This document shows positions 16,525 through 25,159 of a stretch of 64,000 nucleotides of DNA, in pieces. The position numbers and the translations under genes are program-made. Location: contig JAFAGA010000017.1 in NCBI GenBank assembly GCA_023423045.1, positions 1 through 64,000 on the forward strand, given 5' to 3'. Position 1 is the first letter of the stretch, and the number at the start of each line of letters is the position of its first letter. Below the pieces are notes generated by a model. It did not search any database. It was not told the DNA's origin and saw only the letters and a program-made list of their open reading frames with translations. The DNA comes from Bacillota bacterium. Lineage in GTDB: Bacteria; Bacillota; Clostridia; Lachnospirales; Lachnospiraceae.

Positions 16525-18006
16525 ATGAAGAATTTAACAGCATTATCTGCGCTGGAGCTTGGACGGATGATTAAGGAAAAGAAAATCACCGTGTCGGAAG
16601 CCGTGAAGGCACAGCTTGATATCATAAAACAGCGGGAGCCGGAGTATCAATGCTACATTACGGTTCTGGAGGAAGAGGCTTATGCCCAGGCAGCACAGGT
16701 ACAGCAAAGAATAGATGCGGGAGAGCTTATGGCTTCTCCCCTTGCCGGTGTTCCCATGGCGGTGAAGGACAATATCTGCACCAAAGGGGTGAAAACCACC
16801 TGTGCATCCAGGATACTCTGTAATTTTGAGCCCACCTATGATGCTACCGTAATCGGAAAGCTGAGGGCATCGGGTGCGGTTATCATCGGTAAGACAAATA
16901 TGGATGAGTTCGCCATGGGCAGCACCACGGAGACCTCCTTCTTTCAGGAAACAAAAAATCCGTGGGATATCTGTCGTGTCCCCGGAGGTTCCAGCGGAGG
17001 CTCCGCCGCAGCGGTTGCAGCAGGAGAGAGCTTTTATGCCCTCGGCTCGGATACCGGAGGCTCCATAAGACAGCCCGCAGGCTACTGCGGCGTAACCGGA
17101 ATAAAGCCCACCTATGGTACGGTATCCCGGTATGGACTGATTGCATATGCATCCTCCCTGGATCAGATCGGTACCTTCGGCAGGAATGTGTCCGATTGTG
17201 CCGCCGCGCTGGAAGTGATCTCCGGTCACGATGCCAAGGATTCCACTTCGGCGCCGGAGAGATATTATAGCTATACCAAGGCGCTGGAGGATGATGTAAA
17301 GGGGATGAGAATTGGTATTCCCAGGGATTATCTGGGAGCAGGGATTGAAGAGGATGTGAAGTCCGCCATATTAGAGGCCGCAGAGGTATACAGGAGCAAG
17401 GGCGCGGTTGTGGAGGAGTTTGATCTTCACAGTGTGGAATTTGCGGTACCTTCCTATTATGTGATTGCCTGTGCGGAAGCAAGCTCCAATTTATCCAGGT
17501 TTGACGGTGTAAAGTACGGCTATCGCACAGCGGAATTCGACGGACTTCAGGAGCTGTACAAAAATACCAGATCCGAGGGCTTTGGCAATGAAGTGAAGCA
17601 CAGAATGATGATAGGGGCCTTTGTGCTCAGCTCCGGATATTACGATGCCTTCTATAATAAAGCGTTAAAGGTGAGAGCGGTAATTAACCAGGGCTTTATG
17701 AGGGCCTTTGAAAAATATGATATTTTGCTGGGGCCCACTGCCCCAGGGACAGCACCCCGCCTGGGGGAAAGCCTCTCTGATCCGCTTAAGATGTACCTCT
17801 CCGATATCTATACCGTATCGGTTAATCTTGCCGGATTACCTGCAATCAGCCTGCCCTGCGGAAGGGATTCTAAGGGATTGCCCATCGGCCTGCAGCTCAT
17901 CGGAAAACATTTCGGAGAGAAAGATATCCTTCGGGCTGCGTATAGCTTTGAACAGACAAGGACCTATGAGAGTCCTCTGGCACAAAAAAAAGGAAAGGAG
18001 GCATAG
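16525..18006 (+). CDS. gatA: Asp/Glu-tRNA amidotransferase subunit GatA
   Basis: This 493-residue amidase-signature enzyme releases ammonia from glutamine for transfer to Asp-tRNA-Asn or Glu-tRNA-Gln. The catalytic Ser-cis-Ser-Lys triad is visible: Lys in GVPMAVKDNI (about residue 79), the glycine/serine-rich PGGSSGGSAAAVAAG (about 154) and GSDTGGSIRQPAGYCG (about 175, nucleophile Ser). Length and motif order are normal. GGAGG is nine bases before the ATG. It is separated from gatB by three bases and works as the glutaminase part of the GatCAB complex in the cytoplasm. Confidence 0.95.
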   Translation: MKNLTALSALELGRMIKEKKITVSEAVKAQLDIIKQREPEYQCYITVLEEEAYAQAAQVQQRIDAGELMASPLAGVPMAVKDNICTKGVKTTCASRILCNFEPTYDATVIGKLRASGAVIIGKTNMDEFAMGSTTETSFFQETKNPWDICRVPGGSSGGSAAAVAAGESFYALGSDTGGSIRQPAGYCGVTGIKPTYGTVSRYGLIAYASSLDQIGTFGRNVSDCAAALEVISGHDAKDSTSAPERYYSYTKALEDDVKGMRIGIPRDYLGAGIEEDVKSAILEAAEVYRSKGAVVEEFDLHSVEFAVPSYYVIACAEASSNLSRFDGVKYGYRTAEFDGLQELYKNTRSEGFGNEVKHRMMIGAFVLSSGYYDAFYNKALKVRAVINQGFMRAFEKYDILLGPTAPGTAPRLGESLSDPLKMYLSDIYTVSVNLAGLPAISLPCGRDSKGLPIGLQLIGKHFGEKDILRAAYSFEQTRTYESPLAQKKGKEA

Positions 18007-18009
18007 AGT

Positions 18010-19446
18010 ATGAAGTCATATGAAACTGTCATTGGCCTGGAGGTTCATGTCGAGCTGGCCACCAAATCCAAGATCTTCTGCGGCTGTACCACACAGTTCG
18101 GAGGAGAAGTCAATACTCATTGCTGTCCTGTCTGCACCGGTATGCCGGGGACACTTCCGGTATTGAATAAAAAGGTGGTGGAATTTGCCATGGCTGCGGG
18201 CCTTGCCCTGAATTGCACCATTACCCAGCATAATAAATTTGACCGTAAGAACTATTTTTATCCCGATCTTCCCAAGGCATACCAGGTTTCTCAATTATAC
18301 TTGCCCATCTGCCGGAACGGCCGGGTGGAGATTGAGACGGAAACCGGCAGGAAGCAGATTCGTATTCATGAGATTCATATGGAAGAAGATGCGGGAAAGC
18401 TGGTGCATGATCCATGGGAGGACTGCACCCTGGTGGATTATAACCGCTGCGGCGTGCCTTTGATTGAGATTGTAAGTGAACCGGATATGCGCTCTGCCCA
18501 GGAGGTAGTGGCTTATCTGGATAAATTGAGATTAATCCTCCAATACCTTGGAGTATCCGATTGTAAGATGCAGGAAGGCTCTCTGCGGGCGGATATCAAC
18601 CTGTCGGTCCGGGAGGTTGGTGCGCCGGAATTCGGAACAAGGACGGAGATGAAGAACATGAACTCCTTCAAGGCCATTGCCAGGGCCATCGAAGGGGAGA
18701 GAAAGCGCCAGATTGAACTGCTGGAGGAGGGGAAAAAGGTTGTCCAGGAAACCAGGCGCTGGGATGATAACAAGGATACCAGCTTTGCCATGCGATCCAA
18801 GGAGGATGCCCAGGATTACCGGTACTTTCCCGAGCCGGACCTTCTTCCGGTTGAAATCAGCGATGAATGGCTGGAGAGCATACGCAGGCGCCAGCCGGAG
18901 CTAAGGGATGAGAAAATGCTTCGTTATGAGAAGGAATTTGATATTCCTGCTTATGATGCATCCATTATCACAGGATCCAAGCACCTTGCGGATCTGTTTG
19001 AGGAGACGGTAGCTCTCTGCCAAAAGCCCAAGGAGGTTTCCAACTGGCTGATGGTGGAGACCATGCGCTTATTGAAAGAACAGGAGATGGAGCCGGAGGA
19101 AATCACCTTCACCCCGTCCCAGCTGGCAGAGCTGATTCTAATGGTAGATCGCAATGAAATTAACCGGACGGTAGCCAAGGATGTCTTTGAGAAGATTTTC
19201 AAGGAAAATGTGGAGCCCCGGGATTATGTCCGCCTCCATGGTCTGGGGATGGTATCCGACGACGGAATCCTGCGTGCCATGATAGAGAAGAGCATTGCCG
19301 ACAGTCCCCAATCCGTTGCAGACTATAAGAGCGGCAAGACCAAAGCCATGGGCTTTTTGGTGGGGCAGACCATGAAGGAGATGAAGGGCAAGGCAGACCC
19401 GGGCAAGGTAAACCAGCTGGTGAAGGAAATGCTGGATTCTCTGTAA
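18010..19446 (+). CDS. gatB: Asp/Glu-tRNA amidotransferase subunit GatB
   Basis: This 478-residue kinase/transamidase subunit phosphorylates the mischarged aminoacyl-tRNA and adds ammonia delivered from GatA. It begins with the family signature YETVIGLEVHVELATKSKIFC and has the zinc-site cysteines in CGCTTQFGG and CCPVCTGMPG. The central block YFPEPDLLPVEIS and the C-terminal YqeY-like domain that binds tRNA (DFKSGKTKA-like, here DYKSGKTKAMGFLVGQTMKEMKG) complete it. Length is normal. It closes the operon; no strong terminator follows within 100 bases. Confidence 0.95.
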   Translation: MKSYETVIGLEVHVELATKSKIFCGCTTQFGGEVNTHCCPVCTGMPGTLPVLNKKVVEFAMAAGLALNCTITQHNKFDRKNYFYPDLPKAYQVSQLYLPICRNGRVEIETETGRKQIRIHEIHMEEDAGKLVHDPWEDCTLVDYNRCGVPLIEIVSEPDMRSAQEVVAYLDKLRLILQYLGVSDCKMQEGSLRADINLSVREVGAPEFGTRTEMKNMNSFKAIARAIEGERKRQIELLEEGKKVVQETRRWDDNKDTSFAMRSKEDAQDYRYFPEPDLLPVEISDEWLESIRRRQPELRDEKMLRYEKEFDIPAYDASIITGSKHLADLFEETVALCQKPKEVSNWLMVETMRLLKEQEMEPEEITFTPSQLAELILMVDRNEINRTVAKDVFEKIFKENVEPRDYVRLHGLGMVSDDGILRAMIEKSIADSPQSVADYKSGKTKAMGFLVGQTMKEMKGKADPGKVNQLVKEMLDSL

Positions 19447-19574
19447 ATCGAGAGAGGTCCTGCGATGGTATCTGGTCCAAAAACCGTCCCGGATCGCAGA
19501 GCGTGCAGCAGCTGGCAGCAGCGGTGAACCAGGAAAACGAAAAGAAGCTTCGAGGCCATTTTGGTATTTATTGA

Positions 19575-19603
19575 TTGTATCCGGAGCCTGTTTACGCTAT
19601 AAT
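19575..19603 (+). promoter_or_regulatory. Promoter of the PilZ-VOC pair
   Basis: TTGTAT, a 17-base spacer and TATAAT lie 40 bases before the PilZ gene. This separates it from the gatCAB operon. Confidence 0.6.
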
Positions 19604-19641
19604 AGAGTGTATAAACTATAGCCGTACAGGGAGGATTTACC

Positions 19642-19986
19642 GTGGAGGATAGAAGAAGAGCCAAAAGAATGCCAGTAACACTCTCATTGGAAATACTTAA
19701 TTTGTATAAGCAGGATCATATCGAGGTAAGCAATTTAAAAGCACCGATTGAAGTGGTGAACATATCAAAGACAGGAATTGCTTTCCGCACCCGGAGCATA
19801 TTGCCCCTGGGCTATTATTTTAACGCCGGCATCAATCTGGGCGATGAGGATACCCTGTATTCCGTCGTTAATATTGTCCGTTCCCAGGAGGAGGGGGATT
19901 CGATCCTTTATGGATGTGCTTTCGTCGGAATGGCGGATGTTCTATCCTATATCTTTGATGATTATGAAAAGAAGATCAGTGAATAA
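19642..19986 (+). CDS. PilZ domain protein (c-di-GMP binding)
   Basis: This 114-residue single-domain PilZ protein has both ligand motifs: the arginine-rich N-terminus EDRRRAKRMPVTL (RxxxR type) and VVNISKTGIAFRT, the D/NxSxxG motif. These two sites bind cyclic di-GMP in characterised PilZ domains. A stand-alone PilZ protein usually acts as an adaptor that passes the second-messenger signal to a partner, often in motility or exopolysaccharide control. The start is probably the GTG-proximal ATG/GTG after GGGAGG; the frame opens with GTG at 19642. The VOC gene follows at 15 bases. Confidence 0.85.
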   Translation: MEDRRRAKRMPVTLSLEILNLYKQDHIEVSNLKAPIEVVNISKTGIAFRTRSILPLGYYFNAGINLGDEDTLYSVVNIVRSQEEGDSILYGCAFVGMADVLSYIFDDYEKKISE

Positions 19987-20001
19987 GGAAGGTGTCTATC
20001 A

Positions 20002-20364
20002 ATGCATATCAAGCATGTGACCTTGCGGGTCAGGGACTTAGAAAAATCAATACAATTTTATGAAACAATAACGGAGCTGACGGTAGTACGCCGTTTTACG
20101 GCAGAACCGGCGGAAGTTGTGTTTTTATCTAACGGGCAGGGAGAAACGGAGATAGAGCTTCTCTTTATACCCCAGGGCCAAACCTTTGAAGGGAAAGGCA
20201 TGTTTATTTGCTTTGAAACGGATAAGCTGAATGAAATGCATCAGATTGCCATGGAGAAGGGACTAAATCCCTCACCGATTCAGGAACCCGGTGATCAAAC
20301 CCGTTATTTCTATGTATATGATCCGGATGGGGTATCAGTACAACTGCGTTGTTTTTCAAACTAA
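20002..20364 (+). CDS. VOC (glyoxalase/bleomycin-resistance fold) protein
   Basis: This 120-residue protein has the single-domain VOC fold. It opens with MHIKHVTLRVRDLEKSIQFYETI, where His3 is a candidate metal ligand, and ends with TRYFYVYDPDGVSVQLRCF, which places the second-half Asp/Gln ligands. Members include glyoxalase I, dioxygenases and thiol transferases; the substrate cannot be inferred. AGGAAGG precedes the ATG. Probably co-transcribed with the PilZ gene and closed by the bidirectional terminator at 20446. Confidence 0.82.
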   Translation: MHIKHVTLRVRDLEKSIQFYETITELTVVRRFTAEPAEVVFLSNGQGETEIELLFIPQGQTFEGKGMFICFETDKLNEMHQIAMEKGLNPSPIQEPGDQTRYFYVYDPDGVSVQLRCFSN

Positions 20365-20445
20365 TTCTCTGCTAGAGGGCCAGGGCGAAATGAGAAACAG
20401 CCGTCGAACAGAAAGAAATGGATATTATTATATATTATTATATAC

Positions 20446-20495
20446 AAGAACAGAAGCAAGAATGGAAAAATCCGTCCTTGCTTCTGTTCTTATAT
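20446..20495. terminator. Bidirectional terminator between convergent genes
   Basis: AAGAACAGAAGCAAG and CTTGCTTCTGTTCTT form a perfect 15-bp stem with a 16-base loop, followed by TATATT on the plus side. It lies between the plus-strand VOC gene and the minus-strand FliK-like gene. Confidence 0.75.
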
Positions 20496-20565
20496 TACTT
20501 CGTAATTAGTCACATTCCGCTTTTCCTTCCTCCAATCGGCAGGAAGCTCATATAGGCCCTCCTTT

Positions 20566-22521
20566 TCAGGTTCTGATATCAAAGCTATAGCGCTTAATCT
20601 CACCTTCCCCTGCTCTTTCTTCTATAAAATCCTTAGAAAAATCAACCTTTTCATACGTCTTTGCAACCTCACTCACAAGATGATAGCCCTTTTTAGCCAG
20701 AGCATCCGTAAGGGTTGGCATATAATCGGTCAGAATGCCCTGGGCGGCCTTGTCCTCCAGAAAGAATCCGGCATGAACCGTATTATGCTCCATTTGTATC
20801 CGTACATTCATGGAACCGAGATTAGGCATATCCAGATGGAGGAGGACGCTGAGACTTTCTTTGCTCTGTAGAGCCCTCTTTCTGGTATATACATAGAGCT
20901 CGCTGTGAATTGTCTGATCTTTCAGCTGTACGGGAAGCTGTAAATAGGTGAAGGTCTCATTCAGATCCTTCATGAACCGAAGATTGTCCTGCAACTGCTT
21001 TGACGGCTCTCGTATGCTTTCTTCCCCACCGGCAGCTTTGTCCGGTCTTGTGATGGAAGCGAGCTTCTCCATATCCTCAGACAGCTGCCGATACAGCTCT
21101 TTTACGGCTGATTTTTTCATCAGCTTATCCGGAGTAAGAGTCCATTTGTCAAGAAATGCCCCCTCCATCAGCCTTTGATATTCAGAGGAGGCCAGGAGTT
21201 TCATGGCGGTCTCGCCGCTTATACCGGGGAGGTTTTCCCGAAGAAAGAGCAGAAGTTCCCTGGAAGAGATCTGACCCTCGGCGATTTTTGCCGCTAAGGG
21301 CTCAGCTGAGGGAGACGCCTGAAGCAGCTCCGCCAGAGAGATCAGCTGGGAAGAAGGGATATACTGCGATATCGGAGAGGAGGAAACGGAGTTAAATTTC
21401 TCAAGCAGGATGCTTACCAGCTCCGGCATGGAGGGCGAAGGAGAAGCTGGTGCGGAAGTCGCCTGCGCTGTCTGGGTGGAAGAAAGTGACTGATCCGTGC
21501 CGGAGTATTGCTGCTCGGCCAGAGCGGCAGCTTCTTTCAGACTCAAGGAATCAAGTCCTTCGGACAGGGAAGGAGAAATCGCTAAATCCTGTCCAAGTTC
21601 TTTTGTCAATTGTGCCAGCTGCTCCTGAGAGAATATCTGCGCCAGCGGGGTATCTGCTGTAAAAACCGGCAGGCTGCTGTCTGCTCCGTACAGGAGATCC
21701 GTCAGTTCGCGGTTTATTTGAAGAAGTTGGGACAGCGGATTGCCGGAGGATACATCAGAGGCAGCAAAAGAAAGCCCCTCTGCCGGCGGTTGAAGCAGGG
21801 AGAATTCTTCCGGAGAGGAGGCGAACGCTGCTCCTTGGTCAAAGGAGGATGGGGATTCAGGCCCTAGCAGTTCGACCAGGCTCTTTATAGTACCCCGTAT
21901 ATCCCCAATCAGTTGTCCGGTTCCGTTCTGATAAGCTTCAAACTGCCTTATATTGGCGGGAGTCATTGGAATATTATTCTTATACATTAACACCAGAGTG
22001 AGCGCAGAAGCTTCGCGGTGCGTGTGGGACAGCTGGATCAGGGTTTGAAGTGTCTGCTTATCCACCGGCATGGTGTGGCGAAGTAATTCTTCCACGATTT
22101 GTTTATTCCGTTCCGTCGCAGGAAAGCCGGAGGCGGCAAGAGCCTTTTGCACCGTAGGGTCGGAGGAAGGAGCGGCGTCAGGAAGATATTTGAGGGTAAG
22201 GCGTTCCGGGCCGCCCTCCGTTACCTGAAACCGGGCTTCCTCTCCAATGGACAGGGGGATATCGCCGGCAAGCCTGGCTTGCACAATTTGCTTATCAGGC
22301 TCCAGCTGGATCTTTACTTCATTATAGCGGTGGTCAATAATCTGCCCTCTGACTACCTGACCTTCCTGCAACTTTGAAGAGTTTATGCTGGAGGCGGAGG
22401 AAGTGCTTTGGCTCTCCCTTGCTTTCATGGCTTCTGATATCGCCCTATTCTCGGCAGCAGTCCGGGCAATCCCAGGTTTATTCAGCTTGGAACGTGAATT
22501 CAATGATGAGTGAATATCCAT
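20566..22521 (-). CDS. Orphan FliK-like (flagellar hook-length control C-terminal domain) protein
   Basis: This 651-residue protein has a conserved N-terminal beta segment (about residues 50-115, VRGQIIDHRYNEVKIQLEPD), a long Ser/Leu/Gln-rich low-complexity middle, and a C-terminal block of about 85 residues. That block (LLHLDMPNLGSMNVRIQMEHNTVHAGFF...) has the L-P-LG-V-V-I pattern of the FliK hook-length-control domain. In flagellar systems this domain signals the export switch when the hook is complete. No flagellar gene is near, so it may work elsewhere or be part of a scattered flagellar set. I use the second Met: GGAGGTTTTT precedes it. Confidence 0.6.
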   Translation of the reverse strand: MDIHSSLNSRSKLNKPGIARTAAENRAISEAMKARESQSTSSASSINSSKLQEGQVVRGQIIDHRYNEVKIQLEPDKQIVQARLAGDIPLSIGEEARFQVTEGGPERLTLKYLPDAAPSSDPTVQKALAASGFPATERNKQIVEELLRHTMPVDKQTLQTLIQLSHTHREASALTLVLMYKNNIPMTPANIRQFEAYQNGTGQLIGDIRGTIKSLVELLGPESPSSFDQGAAFASSPEEFSLLQPPAEGLSFAASDVSSGNPLSQLLQINRELTDLLYGADSSLPVFTADTPLAQIFSQEQLAQLTKELGQDLAISPSLSEGLDSLSLKEAAALAEQQYSGTDQSLSSTQTAQATSAPASPSPSMPELVSILLEKFNSVSSSPISQYIPSSQLISLAELLQASPSAEPLAAKIAEGQISSRELLLFLRENLPGISGETAMKLLASSEYQRLMEGAFLDKWTLTPDKLMKKSAVKELYRQLSEDMEKLASITRPDKAAGGEESIREPSKQLQDNLRFMKDLNETFTYLQLPVQLKDQTIHSELYVYTRKRALQSKESLSVLLHLDMPNLGSMNVRIQMEHNTVHAGFFLEDKAAQGILTDYMPTLTDALAKKGYHLVSEVAKTYEKVDFSKDFIEERAGEGEIKRYSFDIRT

Positions 22522-22695
22522 AAAAACCTCCATTCTGTAGATATTGCCAATCCGAGCCTTCCAATGCAGATAGAATAAGCTGCAATTTCAGTGGGATGGA
22601 TCAAAGGATTATATTAATATATCGACGTTACAGAGGAATTCATAAAGGGAGGTTTTACAGTAAATGCTTTGAATTGTCTTTGTTGTAAAATAATG

Positions 22696-22724
22696 TTGAA
22701 AACAATACGGAATTAGGGTAAAAT
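22696..22724 (+). promoter_or_regulatory. Promoter of the LytTR two-component genes
   Basis: TTGAAA, a 17-base spacer and TAAAAT lie about 80 bases before the response regulator. No ACCGTTAA-type site is seen here, so the regulator genes do not look self-activated through the same site. Confidence 0.5.
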
Positions 22725-22805
22725 ATCCATATTGGAACTGGAGAATTAAGTAAATGAGGCATTTCGTCATTGCTCATGGAATTTGGATGCCTGGGGAGGT
22801 GCGTT

Positions 22806-23504
22806 ATGAAAATAGGAATATGTGATGATGAACCTATGATCGTGAAGATACTTGTTCCGTTCATTGAAGAGAGTTTAGAGCAGAGGAAGGTTAAGGCGGA
22901 AATTATACCTTTTCTATCCGGGTACGGCCTGCTTGAGAAAGTGAATGAACTTGATGCAGTTTTCTTAGATATATCGATGCCGGAGATGGATGGATTTGAG
23001 GTGGGTTTTAACGTTAACCAAAGAAACCCTTTTTGTAAGATCATTATGGCTACCGGCAACACACAGAGGTATAAGGATGCCTTTAAGATTAATGCGTTCC
23101 GCTTTATCACGAAACCCTTTGATCCAGCTGAGATTGATGAGGCGGTGGAGGCATTGCTTAAAATGAAAATAGGGGAGGAAAGAATTCGCCTGTATTATGA
23201 ACGCATACCCTATGACATGCCGCAGAGGGTTATCGCATATTGGAAAGCCTATAACGGATATTGTGAAGCAAAAGTGCAGGATAAAAATTTCCGCAGGGAG
23301 TTGTCACTGAATGAAGTGGAAGGATTATTAGATGACCGGTTATTTGTCCGTATACATAAGCAGTACATTGTGAATATGCAGTATATTGATCATTACAAGA
23401 ATCATACGATTGCAATCAGCGGAGAATTTCTCCCTGTCTCCCGCCGAAAGCAGAAGGAGTTTGAGGCAAGGTATCTCTACTTTGATGTTAACCACAGGAG
23501 GTGA
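22806..23504 (+). CDS. LytTR family response regulator (AgrA-like)
   Basis: This 232-residue regulator has a receiver domain (residues 1-120) with acidic pair Asp7/Asp8, phosphoacceptor Asp55 in FLDISMPEMDGFE and Lys103 in FITKPFD. A LytTR DNA-binding domain (about 135-228) ends LFVRIHKQYIVNMQYID and GEFLPVSRRKQKEF. LytTR regulators such as AgrA, ComE and PlnC bind pairs of short direct repeats and activate peptide or bacteriocin genes. I chose ATG 22806, which follows GGGGAGGTGC; the longer frame from 22770 has no ribosome site. It is four bases from the kinase gene, and a matching repeat pair lies just after that gene at 24875-24903. Confidence 0.9.
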   Translation: MKIGICDDEPMIVKILVPFIEESLEQRKVKAEIIPFLSGYGLLEKVNELDAVFLDISMPEMDGFEVGFNVNQRNPFCKIIMATGNTQRYKDAFKINAFRFITKPFDPAEIDEAVEALLKMKIGEERIRLYYERIPYDMPQRVIAYWKAYNGYCEAKVQDKNFRRELSLNEVEGLLDDRLFVRIHKQYIVNMQYIDHYKNHTIAISGEFLPVSRRKQKEFEARYLYFDVNHRR

Positions 23505-23508
23505 CAGG

Positions 23509-24858
23509 ATGGGAATACCGGAGGTATTCATAACAACTTCTTTACATATATTAGTCTACTGCGTTGGAGCCTGTGTATTATTTCATCATAGAATACGTAA
23601 TATTCGGTTCGGCATTCTGATACTTGCTTTATGCATGACGGGGCATTATCTTCTAAAACTGTCAATCAGCGATTTGCTCTATGTTAATGTCAGCGCAATT
23701 GTGGTTTTTGCAATATTAGTGGAAGGCACTCTGCGGCAAAGAGTTCTGATTGTAATAAAAAATGTATTTATTATATCCTGCAGTATTGGAATTATGGAAG
23801 CAATTCTGGAGATTACAGGAACACAATTCTTCAAGGTGAGGATCACTCCGGAGCAGAGCTTTCTATTATCCAGTATACTGCTGCTCCTAATCATGCTCAT
23901 CGTTGGACGTTTAAGACAAAATAGCATTTCAATGAGTAAAAGGATGCCTCATTCTGTCATGATGATTGTTCTGGGACTCATGGCAGCGTCTTTGGTGAGC
24001 ATTATAGCGAGTCTTAGCTACGCCGAACCATATGTAAATAACAAAAGGTTTTCAATAATCAGCGGTATTCTGATTATCGTATCCTATTTAGGAATCGTGG
24101 TCTTGGGATTATTTATCCTTTACACCCGAAAAGCAAATGAAAATTACAGTCATCTGCTGGAGACGGAATATTTATTGAGAAAGCTGCAGAAGGAGCATTA
24201 TGAAATCATGCTTGACAGAGAAGAGGAGACCAGAGCCTTCCGCCATGATCTGTTCCATCATATCCTCTGCTTAAAAGAGTTTATAAAGAGCGGCAATCCG
24301 GAGAAAGCGGATTGCTATATGAATCAGATGCAGATTAAATTATTGGAAATACAGAAGAAAAGCTATACTTCAGGGAATGAAATCATAGATGCCATCCTTA
24401 ACTACTATGTCTGTAGATTGGGAAAAGAAGTTGAGGTTAGTGTAACCGGTTTATGTAATCGTGAACTGGATGTAAGTCATGCAGAGCTTTGCTCCATCGT
24501 ATCCAATCCATTGCAGAATGCCGTAGAAGCCTTAATCCGTCAGCAGCAGGGGCAAAAGTATCTTAATATTCATATGAATTCCACTGAAACTAATGTTCAG
24601 ATTCAGATCTGTAACAGTTTTGATATCCATGAGACTGCAAAAGATAATACGAAAGGTGCTGCAGAAGATACGAACACGCTTCAGGGGATACCTAAGTCAA
24701 AAAAGGAGGATAAGAGAAATCATGGAATTGGACTAAAAAACGTGAAAACTCTTGTGGAAAAGAACAATGGATTATTTCAAATTGATATTCAACAAGGGCA
24801 GTTTAAGGTCGTCTTAATTCTGCCTGTAAAAAGCGCTGCAACAGAGGAAGCCGGATAA
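23509..24858 (+). CDS. GHKL sensor histidine kinase (AgrC-like)
   Basis: This 449-residue membrane kinase has about six or seven helices in residues 1-210, a coiled segment, and a cytoplasmic kinase part. The phosphoacceptor is His246 in RAFRHDLFHHI, the N box is SNPLQNAVEAL and the G box is NHGIGLKNVKTLVEKNNG, the arrangement of the GHKL ATPases of AgrC-type sensors. Such kinases usually detect secreted peptides with their membrane part. No agrB or agrD homologue is seen in the window, but two small peptide genes lie directly downstream. AGGAGGTGAC precedes ATG 23509. Confidence 0.9.
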   Translation: MGIPEVFITTSLHILVYCVGACVLFHHRIRNIRFGILILALCMTGHYLLKLSISDLLYVNVSAIVVFAILVEGTLRQRVLIVIKNVFIISCSIGIMEAILEITGTQFFKVRITPEQSFLLSSILLLLIMLIVGRLRQNSISMSKRMPHSVMMIVLGLMAASLVSIIASLSYAEPYVNNKRFSIISGILIIVSYLGIVVLGLFILYTRKANENYSHLLETEYLLRKLQKEHYEIMLDREEETRAFRHDLFHHILCLKEFIKSGNPEKADCYMNQMQIKLLEIQKKSYTSGNEIIDAILNYYVCRLGKEVEVSVTGLCNRELDVSHAELCSIVSNPLQNAVEALIRQQQGQKYLNIHMNSTETNVQIQICNSFDIHETAKDNTKGAAEDTNTLQGIPKSKKEDKRNHGIGLKNVKTLVEKNNGLFQIDIQQGQFKVVLILPVKSAATEEAG

Positions 24859-24874
24859 TTCTGATTAATATGTT

Positions 24875-24927
24875 ACCGTTAATAGAGTTGTCTGACCGTT
24901 AAAGGAGTTATACTTGATATCCATAAT
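24875..24927 (+). promoter_or_regulatory. LytTR-type direct-repeat operator and promoter
   Basis: ACCGTTAAT (24875-24883) and ACCGTTAAA (24895-24903) form a direct repeat with a 20-base period, the size and sequence class bound by AgrA/PlnC-type LytTR regulators. The second repeat covers the -35 position, and CATAAT at 24922-24927 is a -10 element at the matching distance, with no good -35 of its own. That is the layout of an activator-dependent promoter. It would drive the 20-residue peptide and the RiPP genes under the regulator encoded just upstream. Confidence 0.65.
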
Positions 24928-24964
24928 ATTCATGTGCTAGGTTAATAGCAAGGAGGTGAATATT

Positions 24965-25027
24965 ATGGATATTTTTGTATCAGTATGCAACTTATTTGAT
25001 GAAATATGGAAATGGATTTATGGCTAA
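24965..25027 (+). CDS. 20-residue aromatic peptide gene
   Basis: A complete frame encodes MDIFVSVCNLFDEIWKWIYG, preceded by the very strong ribosome site AAGGAGGTGA at the right distance. The same site, AAGGAGGTGAATA, is used by the next gene. Six of the 20 residues are aromatic and there is one cysteine. It could be a signal peptide for the adjacent sensor, a small helical peptide toxin, a second modification substrate or a leader peptide. I know no family. Strong translation signals and position between the operator and the RiPP precursor make it likely to be real. Confidence 0.55.
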   Translation: MDIFVSVCNLFDEIWKWIYG

Positions 25028-25159
25028 ATAATGGAATGACTTTAAAGAGGGAATGACTTAAAGATTTTGCTGCATCCGGTTACTGCTATTATATATGATC
25101 AGCATAACGATATCACACCGGTATTCGGTGCGGATTATGGACAAAAGGAGGTGAATAGG

